Both the position numbers and the translations under genes were made by a program. From Azolla caroliniana (lineage: Eukaryota; Polypodiophyta), in NCBI GenBank assembly GCA_043228905.1, contig JBHGNT010000005.1, forward strand, positions 4,960,001 to 5,024,000: a stretch of 64,000 nt of DNA. The letters are read 5' to 3'. Within the stretch, counting starts at the first letter, position 1, and every line of letters begins with the position of its first letter. Positions 1 through 9,642 of the stretch are shown piece by piece. Below the pieces are notes generated by a model. It ran no database searches. It was not told where the DNA came from and saw nothing but the letters and a program-made list of their open reading frames with translations.

Positions 1-516
1 TAATTCACCAAGCCCATACAAAGGGTATATATACAAAGAGACTCCTCGAAAGCGAGCTAAGGACTCAGAACATTAGCCACATTTCACTGTGACATTTGTA
101 AAAAATTCTTTGTATTACATATAACCACTTGGATGAGGCAACCTGCCCTAAGTTTGGGAATGTGATTTGCAGCATTCAAACAGAGAAATTCATTTAACCA
201 ACCTTCAACAACATCACCTAAAGCATATCTGATGGACTCTCCAAGCTCTACTTCTCTGAAAACTCTTCCTGGAATTCAAAAGTAATGCGAAGTAGTGTTT
301 TTTTGGAAAAATAAAATAAAATGCGATTGTCTTGTCTCCAACTAAAGCCTGATCATGGCTTTGAGCATAAACAACACATTTTCTTAGCATGTCTTTTTTC
401 TCAGCAATTCAATCCACTTGTCTGCAACTGCCTTATGCATCCTATATCTTATGCATCTGACGGGATATTTAATCTTGAGCTAGATAAATAAACAAAATAA
501 CCTACCTTATCCATGG

Positions 517-548
<32 letters not shown>

Positions 549-2587
549 ATATATCAAGCTCAACTAAGTATAAATAGAATCTAGTTAGTATGTTGACCGT
601 AAGCCCTTAAATAAGACCTTGTATTTAAGTGGGATACATTCTAGATCCTCCACTCCCAAGCTTATTAAATACATATAGGACTTACATCCTTGTACCTATA
701 TTCTCCTCACACATGTGCACCCTTGCACATGAGATGTATATATGTACCTAATTGTGGGTATTTTTGGAATCCTAGGAGTAGAGTTAGAATGTGTGAGAAA
801 TAGGTGGAATACGTGCGAGATAGGGAGAAAGTTGGGGCAAGGAGACAAACGATAAAACTTTGATTTTTAAGACATATTAATTAATGTTCAAGACTTGTGT
901 TGATCTACCTTCAATCACTTGGGGGGAAACCCCTTTTGTGTTAAGGACTTCTAATGATTCACTTGAGATAATCTAAAGGCAAAGCCCTCTTTGTGCATTA
1001 CATATGTATGAGCATGACCTATGTTTTCTTCCTAAATTAGAGAATCTATGTGTGAACACAAACCCTACACTTTTCCGAATAATAGATTGTGCATTAGAAC
1101 CATAAGACGAACATGTTCAGAACCATACAATCTTCTTGGTGTCATGACACCCATTGGCTTTATCAACTAGCTTTGGAAGGAATTTGTGTTTGGCATCCTT
1201 CTCAATCAGTTATTGGAAGCAAAACGTATCTTATATGAAATATGTTGACCGCCAAAAGAAACAATTGACGGCAAGATTGTGTTGAGTCGAAGATTTGTTG
1301 AAAACATAGAAAAAATGTGATCAAAGTCAAAACAATGTATAGATCAAGATGCGATACTTAGACTACTATACTTGTTAAGGGAAAAATATGCATAGTTGAC
1401 CGACTAGTCTCATAATTTGTGCTAGAACGTTCCATCTCATATTGAAGCAAGTGTGAGTCTAAGTCAAATGGAAGCAATCGTTTAGATGGTAGACAACAAG
1501 ATAAGCTCTAACGTGTATCGATGTTTGTGGTTTCTTTATTTGGTGAAGAGATTTTGTTTGAAGTTTCGTCCAACATATGTAGTATAATGTGTGAAGCGTG
1601 AGCCTCCACCATTTTCCATGTAATGATACATTGTCATTACAAAAAGGCCTTGTTCACAAAGGAATATATTGATGGCATCATGAATTGTGTTGCATCCTAT
1701 CAAACTGGAATAATTTTTTTTGCATTTATGTATATTTTAAATATTTTTCCTTGCTTCCGTTGCAATTGTAAGTAGTCGATGTGAGGGGCTTTTTCAACCT
1801 TTAAGCCTATACTGAACAACATATCATTCTTGCATGACCATGATCTTAGTGGGAATTGATTTGATCTCATGAAGTAGGAGGGTACATGGTGTCACAAACA
1901 AGGGATTATGTGAAATGGAGGCAACAAATATCAACTAAAGTGAGGTAGGAATAGAGAAAGAGAAACAATTACTAAGAAGGAAGAAAATGAGACAAATCGA
2001 TTGAAAGTTATGAATGTCGTAACTAGTGTTGTTCACCTTGATTGTAATAAAAGGGATTACACATGTATTCATACAAGGTTGGAGAGACGTGCATGCAAAG
2101 ATAGTTTTAGAATAGTGGATTATATTAATAAGCAATAATTTATCATAACTAAGTGGTTAAGGTTATTCCTTGTGTGGGAAAGGTTTGAGTTTAAATCATG
2201 GTTGTGAATCGTGATGTATGGCATTTGTTTTTTGTTTTGTTGTGCCAAAACAATGGCATTTGTTTCTTGACTTATTCTAAGGAAACACTTTTGGACTTGT
2301 TCAAACTCTTTCAATGCAAACGTAGGACTCTTATAACTTATCACCCCATTTTTCTGGAGTAGAAGAGATTCAGCACTAGTGTCTCTAAAGTGTAAAATTA
2401 AAGGACCCAACAAATAATTTCTCCACCACCACATACATATGCAAATACATGACCATCTTTCTTTCCTGCCTCTAAGATTGAGAGAGTATATGTAGGACAT
2501 ATGTGTAAGTACATGTAGAAATTAGGATCTATTTAGTAAGGATGACACACATACATCTCCAAACACATGACAATCTTCCATTCTTGC
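1..2587. other. Non-coding flank left of the transposon
   Basis: I see no gene here. The short open frames have no recognisable domains and no coherent splice chain. A perfect (TA)n run lies at about 519-544. From about 2435 a roughly 118-bp unit is tandemly repeated, and its second copy is interrupted by the transposon at 2592. The sequence looks like old, decayed repeat DNA. Confidence 0.6.
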
Positions 2588-2591
2588 CTCT
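2588..2591. repeat. Target-site duplication, left copy (CTCT)
   Basis: CTCT lies directly outside the left GGGT terminus and is repeated directly outside the right terminus at 14756-14759. The empty-site paralogue at about 2468 has only one CTCT. Confidence 0.8.
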
Positions 2592-2617
2592 GGGTCGAAG
2601 CATGCTACGGTGTACCA
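2592..2617 (+). repeat. Left terminal inverted repeat
   Basis: This is 26 bp with 24 matches to the reverse complement of 14730-14755. The similarity resumes after a short length difference: TTTTGGCCA at 2620-2628 pairs with TGGCCA near 14709-14714. An AGTACT palindrome lies at 2636-2641, 44 bp inside the end. Confidence 0.88.
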
Positions 2618-2707
2618 ACTTTTGGCCAAAAATTTAGTACTAAATCGAAGAAGAAAAGAAACATTAAAAATTGTAAATAAATTTCAAAAAACCAAAAACA
2701 AATTCAT

Positions 2708-2755
2708 TACGTCACACTCGAATGTTCAAAGATATTATACGTCACACTCGAATGT
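2708..2755 (+). promoter_or_regulatory. Duplicated TACGTCA-containing box in left subterminal region
   Basis: TACGTCACACTCGAATGT occurs twice (2708-2725 and 2738-2755), 30 bp apart. TACGTCA is the core of plant bZIP-binding boxes. Its place upstream of the plus-strand gene suggests a promoter element or a transposase-binding repeat. Function is inferred from position only. Confidence 0.4.
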
Positions 2756-2861
2756 CCCTAGGCCATATTTAATGCATTAAGTGTTGCCCCAGTCTCCTAG
2801 GTAGAGTTGTACGAAAGCACACCTGGAGAAGGTTTCCATTGTGACAGGTGGTCAGTGTCAA

Positions 2862-2916
2862 TCTCTCTCTCTCTGGTATTGGTAGTCGAACGTGTCAGTT
2901 GGTATGTCTCTCTCTC

Positions 2917-2960
<44 letters not shown>

Positions 2961-3049
2961 GTCTCGAAGTTGTCAGACAGACACCTTCGAAGGTCTGTTT
3001 CTCTCTGTCTCTCACTCACTCTATGTCTCTCTGTCTCTCTGTCTGTCTG

Positions 3050-3107
<58 letters not shown>

Positions 3108-3300
3108 GTCTCGAAGTTGTCAGACAGACACCGTCGAGGGTCTGTTTCTCTTTGTCTCTCACTCACTCTCTGTCTCTCTCTCTCTCTCTTCTACCTCGAA
3201 GTTGTCAGACAGACACCTTCGAAGGTCTGTTTCTCTCTGTCTCTCACTCCACCTTCGAAGGTCTCTTTCTTTCTTTCTTTCTGTTTCTCTCTCTCACTCC
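2862..3300. repeat. (CT)n tract interleaved with a repeated palindromic unit
   Basis: Long CT runs (about 2917-2957 and 3055-3102) alternate with three copies of a unit containing TTGTCAGACAGACACC and CCTTCGAAGGTCTG, beginning near 2968, 3117 and 3203, plus partial copies to about 3300. Two of the three full units carry the palindrome CCTTCGAAGG. The middle one reads CCGTCGAGGG. The low-complexity open frames here, on both strands, are not genes. The tract lies in the leader region of the plus-strand transposon gene. Confidence 0.8.
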
Positions 3301-3374
3301 ACCTTCGATTCTCTGTTTCCCCGTTGTTGTTGTTCTTGTGTTCCCCTCTGTGCCAGGTTCGATCTCTGAACTCT

Positions 3375-3500
3375 GTATACGCAGCAGCCTCTGCAGCAGC
3401 CTCTGAAGTTTGTCTCCTCTGCAGCAGCCTCTGAAGTTTGCTCGTTTGTCTCCTCTGCAGCAGCCTCTGACGTTTTGCTCGTTTGTCATCCTGAAGTTTT
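3375..3500 (+). repeat. Short tandem repeat around GCAGCAGCCTCTGA
   Basis: CTCTGCAGCAGCCTCTGAAG recurs three to four times with small changes between about 3380 and 3475, followed by related GTTTGTCTCC units. It is probably part of the untranslated leader of the plus-strand transposon gene. Confidence 0.6.
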
Positions 3501-4220
3501 CTCGTTTGTCTCCCAAGGTATCGAAATCAAGACGGTGTGGTACCTCTGCAAGTTTAGCGACCTCCAGGTATTCTCTGTGTTGCATGCCCAACTGGTATGT
3601 ATTCTTTTTCTGAATGTTTCCTCTCTGTCTGTTTTTTATTTGTATGTGTATGACCATTTGTAGGTTTTGATTATTCATAGTCTATGTGTTGCATGCCCAA
3701 CTGGTATGTTTTTGTTTTCTCTGTGTTTCTCTGTGTTTCTTTTAAAAATGTATCACAATATTTTGTTCGATGTGGTTGTGTGTTAGACATGTTTGTACAT
3801 GTGGCCAAAATGGAGTTGGCTATGATGAGTTGCTATGTTTTTGTTTTGTTAATGTTTCATGTCCATCTGTTTTTATTTTGTGTGAGTTTGGCATGGATGA
3901 GTTTTTTTCCTACTATTTTGGGTTTTTGTATGTTGGACATGGCTTGTACATGCGATGTGATGGAGTTGGTTATGATGATTTACAAAGTTTTCGTTTTCTT
4001 TGACTTTCCTATTCGTCTGTTTTTATTTTCTGTGTGTTTGACATGGATGAGTTTTATTTTCTGTGTGTTTGACTATTTAGGGTTATTGTGTGTTGATTTG
4101 CAATGTGATGATTTGCTATGTGGTTTGTACATGTGGTTTGTACATGCAATGTGATGATTTGCTATGTGTTGATGGTAATTGATTTGCTATGTGTTGATGA
4201 GAATTGTGTTGACTAGGAAA

Positions 4221-7200
4221 ATGACGAGAAGGACACCCATAAAGAAGACATTGATGAAAGAGAAAGTGAAGACACCAGTGAAGGAAGGAAGAAGGACACC
4301 CATGAAAGAAAGCAAGAAGACACCCACAAGAGAAAGGGTGATGAATTCATCAACACAGAGAAAGAAGACCTGGCAGTACCAGTCCATCAGTCGAGACACA
4401 CCTCTTGGATGGAATTATTTCCTTCGGGCACGACCTGACGTTTACCCAGAGCTGAGAGAGTGGTTGTTAAAAACCTGGGGGTCAGCACATCCCGACACAA
4501 GGCGAGGATTCCACATGAGTGGTTTGAAGAGGGAATACATCAATTTATTGAAGACGAGATACGAACATGTTTATGATACAAATCAAATCACTAACAATGA
4601 GGTGGGTACTGTTTTTGCACGTGCTTTTGCATGTGAAGTTCAAGGTGGCATCGACGTTAATTGGGAAGATTTTAATCGGCACCGGTCAGAACATTACAAA
4701 GGGTCCTCCAGTACCAACACTGGCTTGAAGTCATCTGGAACCTCTCATGTGGATATTCCAGCTACAACACCTGTCCAACAAGTTCTAGAGGCAAAGGTAC
4801 GGGCCACAATGACTGAAAAACATGAACAGATGATGGCTGGTTGCATAGCTTCTATGAGCTCAAGAATACAAGCACTACTTGCTGATTTGGAAGCAGTTAA
4901 ATCAGCTGAGATACAGGCAGAAAAGAAATTTTCTTCAATAAAGACTACATATGAATGGATTGCATCGACAATCCAAAATTCAGAAAGTGAGGTGTTGAAA
5001 GAGGAGTTGAAGAAAGAGCTGAACAATATGGGTGCTCAATTACATTCACAGATGACAGACCTTGATACTTGCAGGAATGCACATGAAGAAATAGATAATA
5101 AGTTGTCAGCCTTAAAGTTGCATTCTGAGAACCTTGCATGCTTGATGCAGGATTTAAAACATAATGGTTTTGATACTTTGTGTCCATCTGTAATTGAGCA
5201 CCCAAGTGGTATAGAAAGTACCATTACTAGTATAGCTATATCACGGTATTAGCTTTAAAAGTTATTTATTTCTACTTTTATGGTATAAATAAGTGAGCAG
5301 CTAATATATTATAACTTGTGTTTGCAATCTTCCAGGTGTATATTTTGTGGCCTCGGATTCAAGCTGGAGGCTATGGATGTTGTGATTACACCATGCTTGC
5401 ACACATATCATGTGCTATGTGCTAAGTATCATTTTGAGAAAGAGAATACATGTATGGACTGTAAAACTACAATTGCGGCTGAGTGGTACTATGCTTGGGG
5501 TTTAAAAGTACACCCGTACGGTATGTGGCTCTACTATTCTATTGTTTGTATTATATAATGTCAATTATCATTTGGACTAGAACTAGTGTATGCCACAATT
5601 CATACTTAAAATTTAGGAGAACAATGGATTAGTATTAGTGTATCTCTAACAACAATGGGATAGTATTGGCAGTACTCTTAATATATAATTGGTATGTGTA
5701 GTTAGTTGAAGGGATATTTTCCAGAATTAGTAGTACTAAAAGGGAACCAGGTACAACATCGTCCAATCTATATTGTAACTTGCCTAGTATTAGTTTAGTA
5801 AACACTATACTTATAGTACACTGTTGACTGTTAGTATTGTTTGTGTAACTTGGAAATTAGTACTAGTAATGTAATTTGGGAACAAGGTGTCACTTAAATT
5901 GCTGAATAATAGTACAGTTTCTGTAATTTGGAAATGAGGTGTGTGAAACACATATCACGTTTAGTACTAATACTGTTCAAGTTCAATACTGTTGGTGTAA
6001 TTAGTACAAGTTATGTAACTAGGTGTGTAGAACACATATCACGTTTAGTATTACTTGTGTGCAAAATACCAATCTACATTTGTTGGATTAGTACTTAGTA
6101 ATTACTACATTGTTCATGATTAGTACTAGTTTTGTACTTTGTGAACTAAGTTTCTAGTACATTGCTCATGATTAGTAATAGTTTTGTAACTAAGTGAGTA
6201 GTACATTGCTCATGATTAGTACTAGTTTTGTAATTTGGGAACTGAGTAGTACTTTGTTCCCTATTAGTACTAGATTTGTACCTTATTTGTGTAAATTGGT
6301 AACTAAGTGAGTAGTATATTGTGCATGATTAGTACTATTTGTGTAATTTGGGAACTAAGTGAGCAGTACATTGTTCGGGATTAGTACTAGTTCAGTGATT
6401 TAGGAAATAAGTGAGTAGTACATTGTTCAAGATTAGTACTACTTATAAATTTGACAAAGTCAGTGGTGCATTTTTCGGGATTAGTACTTGTGCATGATTA
6501 GTACTACTTGTGTATATTGTGCATGATTAGTACTATTTGTGTAATTTGCGAACTAAGTGAGCAGTACATTGTTCCTTATAAGTACTAGTCCACTAATTTA
6601 GGAAACAAGTGAGTAGTACATTGTTCATGATTAGTACAGTGGTACATTGTTCGGGATTAGTACTCCTTGTGTAACATGGTAACTAAGTGAGTAGTATATT
6701 CTGCATGATTAGTACTACTTGTGTATATTGTGCATGATTAGTACTACTTGTGTAAATTGGGAACTAAGTGAGCAGTACATTGTTCCTTATTAGTACTAGT
6801 TCAGTAAATTAGGAACTATGTGAGGAGTACATTGTGACCTACATTGTATATTTTAGATGATGGTACTAACGTTCAACGTTTTTTTGTTTCTTGCAATGAA
6901 TGTCGTAGTGTCAAGCAACTCCACGCCAGGGAAGGTCATGGAACTACCAGCCCCTGTGCCTAAACCCTCAATATTTGCCGCACATTCCAAGGTTCAGGGA
7001 CCATCATTACCAATAACCTATGATTTTTATGATGAGGATGAATGTATGAGAAGGGCCATTGGAGCAGTGGAACATATGCTTCTACAAACAAATTCCCCAA
7101 GCTCCGGTCAACAATTTGAAATAGAGCCCACTAAGAAGAGAAATGATGTGTCTTTAGAAATAGAGCCCAGTAAGAAGAGAAATGCTGCAAGAATGTTGTA

Positions 7201-8722
7201 TGGAAACGGCAAGAAAAGGAAAGTTGAATGCAATGGTGAGTCATATAAGTTCTCACCTGTCAGGAGCGTTGTCAACCTAATCCATTGTCTAATACCATGT
7301 ACTTGTGTTGCTAGCTGATGACGAAATGATATTTGGTGACGGAGATACGAGTTCAAAACCTGATCGTGAAGACGAATTTATCACACTCCCAGGTAAACGT
7401 CAAAAGCCAGACTTTGAAAACAATGATTTAGCTCATAACAACCCTATTATATTGTTGCTTTTGGTGCATTCTATAGATCATAGCAACACTGTTGAGCACC
7501 TAGATGTTGTGGAGAAGATGACCGAGCCCACCACTTGCAATGGGGTATTTACGGCTGTACAGTATGACCATGTAACATTAGGTAAAAATGTGGCCCAAAA
7601 CCCTATGTTCATTGTTTGCAAACTTTTGAGTATGTGAGTTGATACTAATATTGTTTGGAATCCCATTAATTAGGTTTACAAGAGCAGCCTGAATCGGGAA
7701 CTTCATGGAGCACAAGTGCAGAGTCAGATTCTGGGATTAACCTTTCCACGGAGGCAGATTCTGGAAGCACATCTTCCACACATGAGGATTGTGAGAAAAA
7801 CGAAGCATTCATATGTGAAGAGCAGCTGGCATGTCCAAACAACAGTATGTCTAAAGAAGCCCATGAGGAGTGTGGAAAGAATATGGCAAGTACTGAAGAG
7901 AAGATTGAAGCCCATGAAGAGTCTGGAAAGAATATGGCAAGTACTGAAGAGAAGATTGAAGCCTATGAAGACTCTGGAAAGAATATGGCAAGTACTGAAG
8001 AGAAGATTGAAGCTCATGAAGAGTGTGGAAAGAATATGGCAAGTACTGAAGAGAAGACTGAAGCCCATGAAGAGTGTGGAAAGAATATGGCAAGTACTGA
8101 AGAGCAGACTGATTGTACTGATAATGTGTTAGTAGTGTCTACTGATAATGTGCTAGTACTGTCTAAAGATTCTGATGAGGAGTATGGAAAGAACATTGCT
8201 AGTAATGAAGAGGAGCTTGATTGTACTGAGAATGCCCAAATGGATCGTGGAAAGAACATCGCTTTCCCTGAAGATAAGCCTGATTGTACAGAATCACATG
8301 AGGAGCCTGATTGTACAGATAAGCCTGATTGTACACGTAGTCTTAAGAATGAGTTGACAGCCACCGTACAAGAGGAGTTGACCATGACTACTGCCATAGT
8401 CCACATACAGGAGTCTAATAAGAACGAGTGTACAGGCATCATTGATGATGATAGGGGAATAAAGATGAGTGATAATTTGACTATCGACAGCACCTTTGTG
8501 GATTTGTGTACAAGCATTGCAGTTGCAGAAAACACAGTTGCTCTCTCAAGCTTGCCACCAGTACAAGGTGCCCGCGCATCCACGCCTATCTCTGATGCCT
8601 CTGATGATGAAGTGCCACTTAGTCAGCTCATACCTAAAGGCTTTAAGATAAAGAAGAATGTAAAATCTGGCACCAACAACAAGCGCATTACAAGATCGGC
8701 CAAGTTACCCTCTAGTGCCTGA
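4221..8722 (+). CDS. Transposon-encoded coiled-coil RING-H2 protein (six exons, 922 aa)
   Basis: Proposed exons are 4221-5245, 5336-5520, 6909-7235, 7315-7392, 7477-7581 and 7674-8722. All junctions are GT/AG and all phases fit, giving 923 codons including the stop. The start ATG lies just after a splice-acceptor-like GACTAG, so a leader intron is likely. The N-terminus is lysine-rich (repeated KTP/RTP motifs, residues 1-45). Next come a conserved-looking globular part (about 50-140) and a coiled coil (about 195-330). A perfect RING-H2 finger follows: C343, C346, C362, H364, H367, C370, C381, C384. After it come basic KKR patches, five to six 20-residue acidic repeats (GKNMASTEE core) and a basic C-terminus. 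A RING-H2 finger normally recruits E2 ubiquitin-conjugating enzyme, so an E3-ligase role is inferred. The 84-bp intron 7393-7476 is a multiple of three and could be retained. I know no named homologue. Confidence 0.72.
5521..6908 (+). repeat. AGTAC-rich irregular tandem array filling intron 2 of the RING-H2 gene
   Basis: Most of this 1,388-bp intron consists of variants of TTAGTACTAG, GGGAACTAAGTGAG and AGTACATTGTTC at intervals of roughly 50-60 bp. AGTAC occurs dozens of times. The intron starts about 2.9 kb from the left end, matching the place of the repeat-filled intron in the convergent gene. Confidence 0.8.
7861..8110 (+). repeat. 60-bp in-frame tandem repeat within the RING-H2 gene
   Basis: Four to five copies of a 60-bp unit encode GKNMASTEEKIEAHEE-like segments. 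Most copies contain GCAAGTACTGAAGAG, so the AGTACT palindrome also recurs here in coding sequence. A sixth, diverged copy lies near 8175-8220. Confidence 0.85.
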
Positions 8723-8916
8723 TTTTCGTCCGATTGTACTTGAACTTTAGCTGTTAGTGATGTCTGAAATACCTCTATTTGGATACCAAAATACTGTTTC
8801 AATTGCCAATGTCAAAATTCCACTTCTGTATTTTGTAGAAACAATGGGAATATACTTTTTGATCTAAGTATTCCTCTTTTTACAACGTTTTGTTTCTTTT
8901 TTGAGATCATCTCCTG

Positions 8917-9508
8917 ATGAGTTGCCAAGTCTTTGAGTCTGTTGTAGATAAAATGCTTGAAATTCTTCTTAGCTTGCTAGGAAAATTTAGGTTTTCAGGT
9001 GTTAATGATGATAAACAGAAAATATCGGGTGTTATTGAAGTATAGACTGTTTCATCAATCCCATTTGGAGGGTAACCAGAATTTGTGCAAATTGTTGAAG
9101 CAATGTGGGCCATATTTTGATGATATCATCCCAATGGATGAACTATCCACTAACAGTAGTAAGGAAACACTCCCCTTTTTGAGCTATCACAAATTATTGT
9201 TTCAGGAGTTGGATTATTTTGTTAAGGAATTTGAGGCTTCATTGCACATTTGCTTCTTGAAGAATGAACTTACAGTATAAAATCTTACAATATTAAAGTC
9301 ATAATTTGAATTCAACTTACAGATTTATGTGCCTACAGAGGACACACCAACGGCAATGAATCTAGACTTTATCAAGAAGATATACAATATTTTTACTCAT
9401 TTTACCATGGCTCTGCAAAACTTCTATGCTCAAATAACATCAGGAAACATGAGCAATATCGGCAATGAAGAAATCCAAGTCTTGTTGACAACAACTAATA
9501 TATTATGA
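8917..9508 (+). pseudogene. Short degenerate coding stretch between the two transposon genes
   Basis: Three blocks look protein-like. 8917-9045 starts at an ATG and reads MSCQVFESVVDKMLEILLSL onward to a stop. An overlapping frame runs 9000-9274. 9323-9508 ends at TGA. The last two join in frame across a 48-bp GT/AG interval (9275-9322), which is short for a plant intron. The first block needs a frameshift to join them. No domain is recognised. It could be a decayed third transposon gene, a captured host-gene fragment, or chance, and I cannot decide between these. Confidence 0.3.
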
Positions 9509-9642
9509 AAGATAAGTACAAGTGGTTGACAGGCATAAACACTTTAGAAGAAAGATGAAATATATCAATTCATTTGTCAATCATCAAAATTAATAGTGAA
9601 CTCCAAGTATTGAGAGGGTACAATGTATTGAGAGGGTGACTT

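Noticed and set aside
2120-2500. Minus-strand frame of 126 codons
   Set aside because: It spans the 118-bp flank repeat, has no domain and no supporting splice structure.
2807-3434. Several overlapping open frames of 100-199 codons on both strands rich in Ser/Leu or Arg/Glu
   Set aside because: They are translations of CT/GA microsatellite in every frame, with no domain or coding bias.
3684-4154. Plus-strand frame of 156 codons rich in Phe, Leu, Val and Cys
   Set aside because: It is TG-rich sequence upstream of the acceptor at 4216, better explained as a leader intron.
8014-8583. Minus-strand frame of 189 codons
   Set aside because: It is antisense to the last exon of the RING-H2 gene and open only because of the 60-bp tandem repeat.
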